A stretch of 64,000 nucleotides of DNA, taken from positions 186,001 through 250,000 of the forward strand of contig NZ_JBHFEI010000003.1 in assembly GCF_041928815.1 (NCBI RefSeq), written 5' to 3'. Position 1 is the stretch's first letter. The number at the start of each line of letters is the position of its first letter. Below the pieces are notes generated by a model. It had not been told where the DNA came from. It saw only the letters and a list, made by a program, of their open reading frames with translations, and made no database searches. Below, piece by piece: positions 25,684 to 34,901 of this stretch. The translations under genes were made by a program, and so were the position numbers. The DNA comes from JBHFEI01 sp041928815 (GTDB lineage Bacteria > Pseudomonadota > Alphaproteobacteria > Rhizobiales > Rhizobiaceae).

Positions 25684-28494
25684 TCATTGGCCCAGCCGCT
25701 CGAGCAGGGCGGGCACATGCACCTGGTCGGCCTTGTAGTTGCCGGTGAGCATATACATCATGATGTTGACGCCGGCGCGGAAGGCATGCTCGCGCTGCAG
25801 CTCGTCGGGCGGCACGGTCGGCAGAAGAGAGGCGCCATTGGCGTCGATCGCCCAGGCGCCGGCGAAGTCGTTTCCGGTGATCATGATCGGCGATACGCCG
25901 TCGCCGGAACGCGCCGGCCGTCCCGTCTGCTCGTCACTGGCCGGCTGGGCCTCGATCCAGAGCGGGCTGCCGTTGAAGCGTCCAGGAAAATTCGTCAGAA
26001 GATAAAAGGCCTTGGTCAGAACATGGTCGACCGGGACCGGCTCCAGCGGCGGGATGTCAAGATTGGCGAGGATGTCCTGCAGGCGCTGCGTGTTCGGGCT
26101 GGTCGCGCCGCTGAGGTTCAGCGTCGAGAACTGGTCGCGCGTGTCGAAGAGCACGGTGCCGCCGGCGCGCATATAGGCGTCGATACGGCTGATCGCCTGG
26201 GGAGAGGGCATCGGCGCGCTGGACGAGATCGCCCAGTAGATGATCGGATAGACGGAGAGCTCGTCGCTGGCGATGTCGACGCCCGCCGGAGCGCCGGGTT
26301 CGAGCGTGGTGCGGTAGGTGAGGAAATCGGTGAGGCCGGCGAGCCCGCGCTCGGAAATGCGGTCGACCTCGGCATCGCCGGTGACGACATAGGCGAGATG
26401 GGTCTTGTCGAGGCTCTGCAGCAGCTTTTCGTCGCCCGGCCGGCTGTCGTCGGCGCGGGCCTGCGGCACGGGGTCGAGCAACGGGAGCGCCGCGAGGCCG
26501 ATGACCAGTGCCGCCAGCGCCGGGCGCCGCGCACGGCGAAGCGCGGCAAGGGCGCCGCCCATGAACAGCACGATCAGGCAATCGGCGAGCAGCAGGAAGA
26601 GTGCCAGCGTGAACAGCCAGGGCTTCAGCGACCAGGTCTCGGTGCCGATCAGCGGCTCGGCGCGGTAGGCGCCGAGCGCGGTGCGGTCGAGCGGTCTCAG
26701 TTCCGTTCCGGCCGGCAGGAGGTTCAGCGCGGTGAAGCCGTCCTCGGTGCCGTAGAGGCCGGGCGGGTTGTCCGGCGATGCGGCCGGCACCGCGCCTGCC
26801 GAAATCTCCAGCGGGCGGGCCGCACCGATCTCGCCGGTCAGCACGCCGTCGGCATTGAGCAGGCGATAGGGATTGAGGATCTGCGCGGTCTCGGTGCTGC
26901 CGACGCCGCCGCCGCGCGAGAGCTGCACCGTCCGGCGCAGCATCTCGACGAAGTCGCCCGAGATCGGCAGGTTCGACCAGGTCGCTTCGGCGCTGACATG
27001 GAAGAGCACGATGCGGCCGGAACCCTCCGTCGTGGTCGTCACCAGCGGCGTGCCGTCGGCAAGGCTTGCCCAAGTGCGCTCCGGCAGATCGGCGGTCGGC
27101 TCCGCCAGCACCTGGCGGCGGACGAGGATGCCCTCGGGCTTGCGCATGCCGGCAAAGGGGCTTGCGGCCGGATAGTCGGCGAGCGGCTGCGGATCGGACC
27201 AGGAGAGTGCGCCGCCGAGCGCGCGCTCGCCCTGGCGCAGCGTTACCGGCACCAGCGGATCCTCGGCGGGGGCGGCCGCGAGCCGCGGGCCGGCGAAGCG
27301 GATCAGCGTGCCGCCATTCTCGATCCAGCGGCGCATCAGCGGATAGGTCTCCTCCGGCAGGCGGCCGATATCGGCCATGATGATCACCGAGGGCCGGTCC
27401 TCGAGCAGTTTCGGAATGGCGACGGCAAGGTCCGCCTCGTTCGGATCGACGAGATCGGCATAGGGCGAGAGCGCCCGGTTGATGTAATAGAGCGGCGACA
27501 GCAGCGGCTGCGACAGGTCGCGCGCCTCGCCGCTTAAGAGCGCCACCCGCCGGCGGCGGAAGCCGTCGTCGAGCAGCAGCGCGGCGCCGGCATTGGCCGC
27601 GCCGTCGAGGCCGATGCGGGCGAAATCGTTGCGCAGCTCGAAGGGCGCGGCAAGCGTCCCCGAGGCGACGGTGTCGCCTTCGCCGAAGGTGATGGCGCCG
27701 GTCGCGATCGAGCGGCCGCGGGCGTCATAGGCCGTGATCGGGGTCGTCAACGGGGCATCGTTGTCGATGCGCGTCGCCGTCACCGTCATCGCGTCGGCAC
27801 CGTTCGCGGCGCCGTTGAAGGCGATCGGCGCGTCGGCCTCGGCCTCGACGATGCGAAGGTCGGCGGCGTTCAGCGCGGCGAGCTTCGCCATGGCCGGGTC
27901 GTCACCGGAAAGCGGCGCGATGTTGTCGGTCAGGAAGGCGAGCGTTCCGGGGCGCGTGCCGTCGAGGGCTGCGGCAATGGCCGTCACCGCGCGGTCGCGG
28001 TCGGGCGACAGCGGCTGCGGGCGGGCGGCGGCGAGCCGGGTGCGGGCGAGCTCAGGGGCGGCCGGCGTCGCGTCGTGCTCGCGGTCTGCCGTGAAGCTGA
28101 TCGAGACGGGCACACCCGTGTCCTCGGCCTCCGCAATCAGCGCCTCGGCGGTCGCGACCCGCCGCTCCCAGTCCTCGGCCGTCGCCCAGCTGTTGTCGAT
28201 GGCGATCACCAGCGGCCCGCTGCCGTCAAGGCTGCGGGCGCGCGGATTGAACACCGGATCGGCGATCGCCAGGATGAGAAGGGCCGCCATCAGCGTGCGC
28301 AGCAGCGTCAGCCACCACGGACTTTTCGACGGCGTCTCCTCGCGCTTGACGATGCCGGCGAGAATGCGCAGCGGCGGGAAGACCTCGACCACCGGCTTCG
28401 GCGGCGTCAGCCTCAAGAGCCACCAGATCGCCGGCAGCGCCACGAGCGCGGCGAGAAGCCAGGGATTGAGGAAGGCGAAGGACAGGGCGCTCAC
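25684..28494 (-). CDS. BatA/DUF4159 domain membrane protein
   Basis: 936 residues. The N-terminus has the aerotolerance-type BatA region: FLNPWLLAALVALPAIWWLLRLTPP and a second helix near 60-80 (LLRTLMAALLILAIADPVF). A vWA-like part follows (GPLVIAIDNSWATAEDWERR). Two helices near residue 620-660 precede the C-terminal DUF4159 domain (about 720-936; AYVVTGDAEVDRISERGL, YWAISSSAPMPS, GGTVLFDTRDQF). DUF4159 has a glutamine-amidotransferase-like fold of unknown activity. Its start overlaps the DUF58 stop by 4 bases. Such proteins accompany MoxR ATPases in many alphaproteobacteria. Confidence 0.9.
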   Translation of the reverse strand: MSALSFAFLNPWLLAALVALPAIWWLLRLTPPKPVVEVFPPLRILAGIVKREETPSKSPWWLTLLRTLMAALLILAIADPVFNPRARSLDGSGPLVIAIDNSWATAEDWERRVATAEALIAEAEDTGVPVSISFTADREHDATPAAPELARTRLAAARPQPLSPDRDRAVTAIAAALDGTRPGTLAFLTDNIAPLSGDDPAMAKLAALNAADLRIVEAEADAPIAFNGAANGADAMTVTATRIDNDAPLTTPITAYDARGRSIATGAITFGEGDTVASGTLAAPFELRNDFARIGLDGAANAGAALLLDDGFRRRRVALLSGEARDLSQPLLSPLYYINRALSPYADLVDPNEADLAVAIPKLLEDRPSVIIMADIGRLPEETYPLMRRWIENGGTLIRFAGPRLAAAPAEDPLVPVTLRQGERALGGALSWSDPQPLADYPAASPFAGMRKPEGILVRRQVLAEPTADLPERTWASLADGTPLVTTTTEGSGRIVLFHVSAEATWSNLPISGDFVEMLRRTVQLSRGGGVGSTETAQILNPYRLLNADGVLTGEIGAARPLEISAGAVPAASPDNPPGLYGTEDGFTALNLLPAGTELRPLDRTALGAYRAEPLIGTETWSLKPWLFTLALFLLLADCLIVLFMGGALAALRRARRPALAALVIGLAALPLLDPVPQARADDSRPGDEKLLQSLDKTHLAYVVTGDAEVDRISERGLAGLTDFLTYRTTLEPGAPAGVDIASDELSVYPIIYWAISSSAPMPSPQAISRIDAYMRAGGTVLFDTRDQFSTLNLSGATSPNTQRLQDILANLDIPPLEPVPVDHVLTKAFYLLTNFPGRFNGSPLWIEAQPASDEQTGRPARSGDGVSPIMITGNDFAGAWAIDANGASLLPTVPPDELQREHAFRAGVNIMMYMLTGNYKADQVHVPALLERLGQ

Positions 28495-29411
28495 AGGCGG
28501 CCTCCGTGGCTGGCCCGGCCCGGCATGCCGGACAGATGGGCATGCACGGAAACGAGCGCCTCGGAGGCGAGATGATCGGTCCGATGCGGAATGAAGGTCC
28601 AGCCGAGATGGCGGAGTGCTGCGCCGAGTCCGTCGCGCCGGGCGTCATAGGCGCGCCGGTATTCCTCCTGAAGCGTCTCGGCCCGCCCTGCGGTCAGCTT
28701 CTCGCCGGTTTCGGGATCGGTGAATTCCGTGCGCCCGGCAAAGGGAAAGGTCTCCTCGGCCGGATCGGCGACGGCGACGACATGGCCGCGAAAACCGCGC
28801 CTCGCGAGCGGCCCGAGCCGCTCCATCACGCGCTCGGCCGGATCGAGGAAATCGCCGATCAGCACGAGATCGCTCGATCCGCGCACCATGCCGGTCTCCG
28901 GCAGGCCGGTCGCGGGCGGCGCGTGGAGGATGGCGGTCGCCAGCCGCTCGGCGGCGTTGCGCGCGGACACCGGCTCCATCACCCCCGGACATCCGATGCG
29001 TTCACCGGAGCGTGCGAGGATCTCGGCGAGCGCCAGCATCAGCACCAGCGCCCGGCTCTCCTTCGAGACGGTGCCGTAGACGGACTTGTACATCATCGAC
29101 GGCGAGAGGTCGGCCCAGAGCCAGATCGTGTGGGCCGCCTCCCATTCGCGGTCGCGCACATAGGTGTGGTCGTCGCGCGCCGAACGGCGCCAGTCGATGC
29201 GCGAGAGGCTCTCGCCGTCGCTGTAGGGGCGGAACTGCCAGAAATTCTCGCCGATGCCGCGCTTGCGCCGTCCGTGCCAGCCGCTGATCACGGTGTTGGC
29301 GATGCGCCTGGCCTCGACCAGGCAATCCGGCACGAGAAGCGCACGCTGCTGGGCGCGGTGGAGGAGGTCTCCCGAAGGCGTCTGTTCGACGATCGACCCG
29401 ATGGCAGCCAT
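28491..29411 (-). CDS. DUF58 domain protein
   Basis: 306 residues. The DUF58 signature is at about 45-90: WHGRRKRGIGENFWQFRPYSDGESLSRIDWR followed by YVRDREWE. A vWA-like core follows (IWLWADLSPSMMYKS, with a D-x-S-x-S metal-site pattern). DUF58 proteins are encoded next to MoxR ATPases and are thought to be their partners or substrates in folding or activation of other proteins. It overlaps the DUF4159 gene and lies 110 bases after moxR. No signal peptide. Confidence 0.93.
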   Translation of the reverse strand: MAAIGSIVEQTPSGDLLHRAQQRALLVPDCLVEARRIANTVISGWHGRRKRGIGENFWQFRPYSDGESLSRIDWRRSARDDHTYVRDREWEAAHTIWLWADLSPSMMYKSVYGTVSKESRALVLMLALAEILARSGERIGCPGVMEPVSARNAAERLATAILHAPPATGLPETGMVRGSSDLVLIGDFLDPAERVMERLGPLARRGFRGHVVAVADPAEETFPFAGRTEFTDPETGEKLTAGRAETLQEEYRRAYDARRDGLGAALRHLGWTFIPHRTDHLASEALVSVHAHLSGMPGRASHGGRL

Positions 29412-29521
29412 TCATGCTCCTTTGCGTGCGCACGGCAGGCACGGCCGATACGGGTCGGCCTGCGCGCAACCAGCGTCTTCCCCGGGCATCCGGCGGCTGT
29501 CGGTCGCCCGCACCGTCGCCT

Positions 29522-30535
29522 TCAGGCCGTCTGCCGGCCGACAAGGCCGGCGATCACGTCGCGCACCGTCATGCCCTCGGCCCGTGCCGCGAATGTCAGC
29601 GCCATGCGGTGCTGCAGCACCGGCTCGGCAAGCGCCAGGATATCGTCGACGGATGGCGCGAGCCTGCCCTCGTAGAGCGCGCGGGCACGGGCGCAGAGCA
29701 TCAGCGCCTGGCCGGCGCGCGGACCCGGACCCCAGGCGACATGCATGTCGGTCTCGGCATTGCCGTTGCCCGGACGGGCGGAGCGCACCAGCGACAGGAT
29801 CGTGTCGACCACGGTCTCGCTCACCGGCATCTGCCGGATCAGTTTCTGGATGGCGACGAGTTTTTCCGCGTCGATCACGCCGCGGATCTCCGTCTCGCGC
29901 GTGCCGGTCGTCTCGAGCAGGATCTGGCGCTCGGCGTCGCGGTCGGGGTAGCGCACGTCGACCTGCATCAGGAAGCGGTCGAGCTGGGCCTCGGGGAGCG
30001 GATAGGTGCCCTCCTGCTCCAGCGGGTTCTGCGTCGCAAGCACGTGAAAGGGATGGGGCAGGTCGTTGCGCTGGCCGGCCACGGTGACGTGGTACTCCTG
30101 CATCGCCTGCAAAAGCGCCGACTGGGTGCGCGGCGAGGCACGGTTGATCTCGTCGGCCATCAGGAGCTGCGTGAAGATCGGCCCGGCGACGAAGCGGAAG
30201 GAGCGGCGCCCGGTCTCGTCCTGGTCCATCACTTCCGAGCCGAGGATGTCGGAGGGCATGAGGTCGGGGGTGAACTGGATGCGGCTGGACTGAAGGCCGA
30301 GCACGGTGCCGAGCGTGGTGACGAGCTTGGTCTTGGCAAGGCCCGGAACGCCGACGAGCAGCGCATGGCCGCCGGAGAGCACGGCGAGCAAAGTCTGCTC
30401 CACCACGCTTTCCTGGCCGAAGATCACCTTGGAGACCTCCTCCCGGACAAGTGCGATCTCGGCGAGCGCCTTCTCGGCGGCGGCGATGATGGCCTTGTCG
30501 TCCGCAGGCGCGTCGGGGGATGTCATGACGTTCAT
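29522..30535 (-). CDS. moxR: MoxR family AAA+ ATPase
   Basis: 337 residues from MNVMTSPDAPADD; GGAG lies 7 bases before this ATG, and a second ATG (30526) is possible. Walker A is LLVGVPGLAKTKL near residue 55, Walker B LLMADEINRASPRTQSALLQ near 125, sensor 1 ATQNP, and the family motif EGTYPLPEAQLDRF. A lid domain completes it. MoxR ATPases act as chaperones in maturation of enzyme complexes or envelope stress resistance. It is the first gene of the operon moxR-DUF58-DUF4159-vWA/GATase. It diverges from the DUF1285 gene across 147 bases. Confidence 0.95.
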   Translation of the reverse strand: MNVMTSPDAPADDKAIIAAAEKALAEIALVREEVSKVIFGQESVVEQTLLAVLSGGHALLVGVPGLAKTKLVTTLGTVLGLQSSRIQFTPDLMPSDILGSEVMDQDETGRRSFRFVAGPIFTQLLMADEINRASPRTQSALLQAMQEYHVTVAGQRNDLPHPFHVLATQNPLEQEGTYPLPEAQLDRFLMQVDVRYPDRDAERQILLETTGTRETEIRGVIDAEKLVAIQKLIRQMPVSETVVDTILSLVRSARPGNGNAETDMHVAWGPGPRAGQALMLCARARALYEGRLAPSVDDILALAEPVLQHRMALTFAARAEGMTVRDVIAGLVGRQTA

Positions 30536-30682
30536 CGTGCGTCTCCAGAGGGCGCCCCGCGCCCGCGAATCTCGAAAAACTAACTTATGCCCGCGTGTGG
30601 CGCTGACAAGGCGAGCCTTGCGCACTATGTCGTGAGCGTTGCATTCGTGTAACGCAAGAATAGGGCCAATCGGGACGGAAGC

Positions 30683-31306
30683 ATGGCGGAGCGGCAGGAT
30701 CATCGGCCGGACGAAGTGGCGGGCCTTCAGGCGCTGATCGCGCGCGCGGCCGGCACTGCCGGCGATCCCGCGCGCGGCCTGCCGCCCGTCGAGCGCTGGG
30801 ATCCGCCCTTCTGCGGCGACATCGACATGGAGATCCGCGCCGACGGCACCTGGTTCTATCTCGGCACGCCGATCGGCCGGCAACCGCTGGTGCGGCTTTT
30901 TTCCACAGTGCTGAGGCGCGACGCGGACGGTGCCACCTATCTGGTCACGCCCGTCGAGAAGCTGCGCATCCGCGTCGCCGACGCGCCCTTCGTCGCGGTC
31001 GAGATGACGCAAACGTGGCGGGACGGCGTGCCCGTGCTGACGTTTCGCACCAATGTCGGCGACGTCGTCGAGGCGGGCGAGGCCCATCCGCTGCGCTTCA
31101 CCGTCACCGGTGCTGCCGGCGGGCTGAAGCCTTACCTTCATGTGCGCGGCCGCCTCGAAGCGCTGCTCTCGCGCGCGCTCATGTACGATCTCGTCGCGCT
31201 CGGCGAGGAGGTGGCGGTGGAGGGCCGGGCGATGTTCGCCGTACGCTCGGCCGGTGCCGTCTTTCCGATCATGCCGGCGGACGACCTTCAGTCTCTGTCG
31301 CAATGA
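30683..31306 (+). CDS. DUF1285 family protein
   Basis: 207 residues. The conserved N-terminal region PPVERWDPPFCGDIDMEIRADGTWFYLGTPIGR is diagnostic of DUF1285, small two-domain beta-rich proteins whose role is not established. No membrane helix or signal peptide. The stop overlaps the next start as ATGA (31303-31306), so it is translationally coupled to the Nudix enzyme. The trio DUF1285-CoA pyrophosphatase-cca is a familiar rhizobial arrangement. Confidence 0.93.
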   Translation: MAERQDHRPDEVAGLQALIARAAGTAGDPARGLPPVERWDPPFCGDIDMEIRADGTWFYLGTPIGRQPLVRLFSTVLRRDADGATYLVTPVEKLRIRVADAPFVAVEMTQTWRDGVPVLTFRTNVGDVVEAGEAHPLRFTVTGAAGGLKPYLHVRGRLEALLSRALMYDLVALGEEVAVEGRAMFAVRSAGAVFPIMPADDLQSLSQ

Positions 31307-31935
31307 CGCCGTCGTCCTTAACCGCCGGCGACTTCCGCCGCCGCGCCCTGATGCAGTCCGGTAGCCCGGTCGACGTCGCCTGGCGCGAGCACGGCGATTT
31401 CCTGCTGAATCCGGAGATCGTGCCCACGCTGGAGGCGCTGGCGCTGAGGGATGCGGCGGTGCTGGTGCCGGTGGTCGACACGGGCGGCGAGGCGCGCGTC
31501 ATCTTCACCAAGCGGACGGACACGCTGCGCAAGCATTCGGGCCAGGTCGCCTTTCCGGGCGGGGCCGTCGATCCGGAGGACGGCGGACCGGAGGAGACGG
31601 CGTTGCGGGAGACGGAGGAGGAGATCGGGCTCGACCGCGGTTTCGTCGAGCCGGTGGCGCGGCTGCCGCATTACATGGCTTTGTCCGGCTTCCGCATCAC
31701 GCCGGTGCTCGCCGTGGTTCGGCCGGGCTTCGACCTCAGGCCCAATCCCGCCGAGGTCGAGCAGGTGTTCGACGTGCCGCTGTCCTTCCTGATGGATCCC
31801 GTCAACCACGCGCGCGCCTCCAGCGTCTGGCAGGGCGCCGAACGGCATTACTACACCATGCCCTATGACGGGCGGCGGATCTGGGGCATTACCGCGGGCA
31901 TCGTCCGCATGCTCTATGAAAGGCTCTATGCATGA
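31303..31935 (+). CDS. CoA pyrophosphatase-type Nudix hydrolase
   Basis: 210 residues from MTPSSLTAGDFRRR. The CoA-specific upstream motif appears as RKHSGQVAFPGG and merges with the Nudix box GGAVDPEDGG...TALRETEEEIGL at about 85-108. This subgroup splits coenzyme A, often its oxidised form, into 4'-phosphopantetheine and 3',5'-ADP. It overlaps both neighbours by 4 bases (ATGA), so the three genes are translated as a coupled set. Cytosolic. Confidence 0.92.
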   Translation: MTPSSLTAGDFRRRALMQSGSPVDVAWREHGDFLLNPEIVPTLEALALRDAAVLVPVVDTGGEARVIFTKRTDTLRKHSGQVAFPGGAVDPEDGGPEETALRETEEEIGLDRGFVEPVARLPHYMALSGFRITPVLAVVRPGFDLRPNPAEVEQVFDVPLSFLMDPVNHARASSVWQGAERHYYTMPYDGRRIWGITAGIVRMLYERLYA

Positions 31936-33182
31936 CCTCGATCGCCGGCGCCGACTGGTTTTCCGATCCCGCGCTCCGGCGCGTCCTCGATCTGCTGAAC
32001 GGCGAGGGCGCCGAGACGCGGATCGCCGGCGGCGCGGTGCGCAACAGCCTGATGGGCGTGCCGGCCGGCGATATCGACCTCGCGACGACGCTTACCCCCG
32101 ATGCCATCGTGTCGCGCGCGCAAAGCGCCGGTATCAGGTCCGTTCCGACCGGCATCGCCCACGGTACGGTCACCCTCGTCGTCGACGGCGTCCCGTTCGA
32201 GGTGACGACGCTGCGGCGCGATGTCGCGACGGATGGTCGCCATGCGGAGGTCGCCTTCACCGACGACTGGAAGGCGGATGCTGAGCGGCGCGACCTGACC
32301 ATCAACGCGCTCTATGCCGACCGGTCCGGCACGGTCGTCGATCTCGTCGGCGGCCTGGCCGACATCGAGACGCGGACCGTGCGCTTCATCGGCCGGGCGG
32401 AAGACCGCGTCGCCGAGGACCATCTGCGCATCCTGCGTTTCTTCAGATTCTTCGCCTTCTACGGCGCCGGGCGGCCCGACGCGGAGGGCCTGCGCGCCTG
32501 CGCCCGTGCCCGCGGCAGTCTTGCGAAGCTTTCGGCCGAGCGGGTGTGGTCCGAGACGAAGAAGCTGCTCTCGGCGCCGGACCCGGGGCGGGCGCTGCTC
32601 TGGATGCGGCAGGCGGGCATCCTGACCGAAATCCTTCCGGAAACGGAAAAATGGGGGATTGACGCCATTCCGGCGCTCATCAAGGCGGAGGCTGCTTTCG
32701 GATGGGAGGCGGAACCGCTGGTCCGGCTCGCGGCAATGGTTCCGCCCGATCCGGAGCGGCTGGCGGCGCTCGGCGCGAGGCTCCGGCTGTCGCGCGCCGA
32801 ACAGGCCTTCCTGGCGGGCTGGGCAGAGGCGCCGGCCCTTACGGAGACCATGGCCGACACGACCCTGGAACGCCTGCTCTACCGCCACGGCAGACACGGC
32901 ATCGCCACGCGGATCAGGCTGTCGCTGGCGCTTGCCCGCGCGGCCTCGGGCGACGACCCGTCACGGATGGCGGCGGTCGCCGCCTGGTCCCGTCGTCTCG
33001 CCCATGCGCTGGAATGGAAAAAACCGGTCTTCCCGGTGTCGGGCGCCGATCTCCTTGCCGCCGGCATGGTCGCGGGCCCGGACCTCGGCGAGACGCTGTC
33101 CCGTCTCGAGGAGAGATGGGTCGCGGGGAATTTTCGCGCGGGGAAGGCGGATCTTCTCAAGGATCTTCCGATTGTCCGGTGA
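31932..33182 (+). CDS. cca: CCA tRNA nucleotidyltransferase
   Basis: 416 residues. It belongs to the class II nucleotidyltransferase family: RIAGGAVRNSLMGVPAGDIDLATT with the catalytic DxD, RRDLTINALYAD, and AEDHLRILRFFRFFAFYG with the template Arg/Asp set. It adds or repairs the 3' CCA end of tRNA, or, in split lineages, a part of it; no second such gene is in view. The C-terminal half is helical and RNA-binding. The start overlaps the Nudix gene by 4 bases. It is followed by 171 bases without a gene (33183-33353). Confidence 0.95.
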   Translation: MTSIAGADWFSDPALRRVLDLLNGEGAETRIAGGAVRNSLMGVPAGDIDLATTLTPDAIVSRAQSAGIRSVPTGIAHGTVTLVVDGVPFEVTTLRRDVATDGRHAEVAFTDDWKADAERRDLTINALYADRSGTVVDLVGGLADIETRTVRFIGRAEDRVAEDHLRILRFFRFFAFYGAGRPDAEGLRACARARGSLAKLSAERVWSETKKLLSAPDPGRALLWMRQAGILTEILPETEKWGIDAIPALIKAEAAFGWEAEPLVRLAAMVPPDPERLAALGARLRLSRAEQAFLAGWAEAPALTETMADTTLERLLYRHGRHGIATRIRLSLALARAASGDDPSRMAAVAAWSRRLAHALEWKKPVFPVSGADLLAAGMVAGPDLGETLSRLEERWVAGNFRAGKADLLKDLPIVR

Positions 33183-33353
33183 GCACTGTGGCGTGCCGCG
33201 GCAGAGTGCCATGACGATCGCAGCAGAACAGGCCTGATTCTCGACCTCGCGTCGTGGGGAGCGCGATCGCTCCGGTGTCGGACGATGCGGCAGGACGAAA
33301 AGGGCGGAGCCTGTCCTCCGGGGCGCTGCCCGGCGGACATGCTCCGTCCGTCC

Positions 33354-33539
33354 TCAGGCGGCTTTCGCTTCGTCGACGATGCGTGCCTTGATGTTGTCGA
33401 TCATCGATTCGCGGATGACGGTTTCACCGTGGGCGCCGCGCAGGTGCTCCACCGCCCTGCGGACGATTTCCGCATCCTCGTCGGCGCGCGTGTGCCATTC
33501 GCATCCCGGCACGAGGGAACCGCATTCGAACAGTCGCAT
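33354..33539 (-). CDS. DUF1059 small protein
   Basis: 61 residues: MRLFECGSLVPGCEWHTRADEDAEIVRRAVEH and so on. The FECG..VPGCxWHxRA pattern with two cysteines and a histidine defines DUF1059, a small family of unknown role; the Cys/His set could bind a metal. A good ribosome site (GGAGG region at 33545-33550 on the minus strand) precedes the ATG. It is free-standing between cca and apt. Confidence 0.88.
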   Translation of the reverse strand: MRLFECGSLVPGCEWHTRADEDAEIVRRAVEHLRGAHGETVIRESMIDNIKARIVDEAKAA

Positions 33540-33756
33540 GGTTTTCCTCCTTCATGCGTGGTTTTGCCTCCCGGCTCGCCCTTCCATGTTCCCACCGCTT
33601 CTTCCGGCGGCGGTTGCGAGCCTAGCATCAAAACGAGGCACGGCCCACTTTGTTCGGCGACGCTGACGCTAGGACCGACAAAGCCCTATAGAAAGACGGG
33701 CCTTTGATGCTATGGACGCGGACGGGCGAAACCCTTTTCTCCAGTCGAAGGCGACC

Positions 33757-34302
33757 ATGACCTCCACCGTGCAATCCGAGCTCATCGCCGCGATCCGCAC
33801 CATCCCGGACTATCCGAAGCCGGGCATCCTATTTCGCGACATCACCACGATGCTCGGCAATCCGCGCGCCTTCCGCCGCGCGATCGACGAACTCGTCCAT
33901 CCCTATGCCGGCACGAAGATCGACAAGATCGCGGGCATCGAGGCGCGCGGCTTCATCCTCGGCGGCGCGATCGCCCACCAGCTCTCGGCCGGCTTCGTGC
34001 CGATCCGCAAGAAGGGCAAGCTGCCGCACGACACGGTGCGCATCGCCTACAGCCTCGAATACGGCGTCGACGAGATGGAAATGCACAAGGACGCGATCGC
34101 GCCCGGCGAGAAGGTCATCCTCGTCGACGACCTGATCGCGACGGGCGGCACGGCCGAGGGGGCGGTCAAGCTCCTGCAGCAGATGGGCGCGGACATCGTC
34201 GCCGCCTGTTTCGTCATTGACCTGCCGGATCTCGGCGGCGGCAAGAAACTGGAAGCGCTCGGCGTCAACGTGCGCACGCTCGTCGCGTTCGAGGGCCATT
34301 GA
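33757..34302 (+). CDS. apt: Adenine phosphoribosyltransferase
   Basis: 181 residues from MTSTVQSELIAAIRTIPDYPKPGI, the usual Apt length; the earlier in-frame ATG at 33712 adds a non-conserved tail. The PRPP-binding loop is VILVDDLIATGGTAEGAV near 121-138, and the adenine/PRPP region IAGIEARGFILGGAIA lies near 60-75. It makes AMP from adenine and PRPP in purine salvage; Prs encoded at 47816-48748 supplies PRPP. No partner gene in the operon. Confidence 0.96.
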   Translation: MTSTVQSELIAAIRTIPDYPKPGILFRDITTMLGNPRAFRRAIDELVHPYAGTKIDKIAGIEARGFILGGAIAHQLSAGFVPIRKKGKLPHDTVRIAYSLEYGVDEMEMHKDAIAPGEKVILVDDLIATGGTAEGAVKLLQQMGADIVAACFVIDLPDLGGGKKLEALGVNVRTLVAFEGH

Positions 34303-34433
34303 GGCGCCTCCAGCCAAGGCAGGATCGCAGTGGCGTCCAACGGTCGCTCCGGAAACACGATGGCAGGGCCCCCGCCGGGGCGACGCTGCCGGGCCTGCGA
34401 GACGGAGGGCCTGTCTTGCAGGGCGCCCAGCGC

Positions 34434-34901
34434 TCAGACGAACTCGATGACGCTGCTCTCGAAGCGGATCACGTCCTCGTCGAATTGGTTGCGGCCCTCG
34501 CAGAGAATGGTGTTCATCCGCCAGCCCGGCCGGCTTTCGACGGCGCGTGCGCTGAGGAAGGTCACCGCATAGGTGATGCTATCGCCGGCATAGACGGGCT
34601 TCAGCCATTTCAGCTCGCGAAAGCCCGGGGAGGGGCCGAGCTTCGGCGGGACGATGCCGTCGGCGGCGAGCCGGCGGCTTTCCTCCGTCCAGAAGGCGAC
34701 GAAGGTCTTCATCCAGCCCGACGCCGTATGCCAGCCCGAGGCACACAGCCCGCCGAAGAGCGAGCGGCGCGCCGCCTCCTCGTCGAGGTGGAAGGGCTGC
34801 GGATCGAAATCGCGGGCGAAGGCGACGATGTCCTCGCGGGGAAACGCGAGCGTGCCGATGACCACGCGCGTGCCCTTCGGGTGGAGGTGCTCAAGCCGCA
34901 T
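34434..34901 (-). CDS. MaoC family hydratase, second of a tandem pair
   Basis: 155 residues with the hot-dog fold hydratase pattern: FARDFDPQPFHLDEEAARRSLFGGLCASGW at about 29-58 holds the catalytic Asp/His of (R)-specific enoyl-CoA hydratases (DxxPxHxD as DPQPFHLD). Its start lies inside the end of the preceding MaoC gene (overlap of 11 bases). The two proteins are clearly paralogous and may form a heterodimer. Which acyl-CoA is used cannot be read. It is the promoter-distal gene. Confidence 0.9.
   Translation of the reverse strand: MRLEHLHPKGTRVVIGTLAFPREDIVAFARDFDPQPFHLDEEAARRSLFGGLCASGWHTASGWMKTFVAFWTEESRRLAADGIVPPKLGPSPGFRELKWLKPVYAGDSITYAVTFLSARAVESRPGWRMNTILCEGRNQFDEDVIRFESSVIEFV

Noticed and set aside
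23568..25748. 726-codon frame opposite the vWA/GATase-like gene
   Set aside because: It covers the whole minus-strand gene, and its product is low-complexity Arg/Asp/Gly-rich with no motif.
33183..33353. Small gene or RNA between cca and the DUF1059 gene
   Set aside because: A short hairpin GGAGCG-CGAT-CGCTCC (33258-33273) is present but has no T tract, and no frame has a start with a ribosome site.
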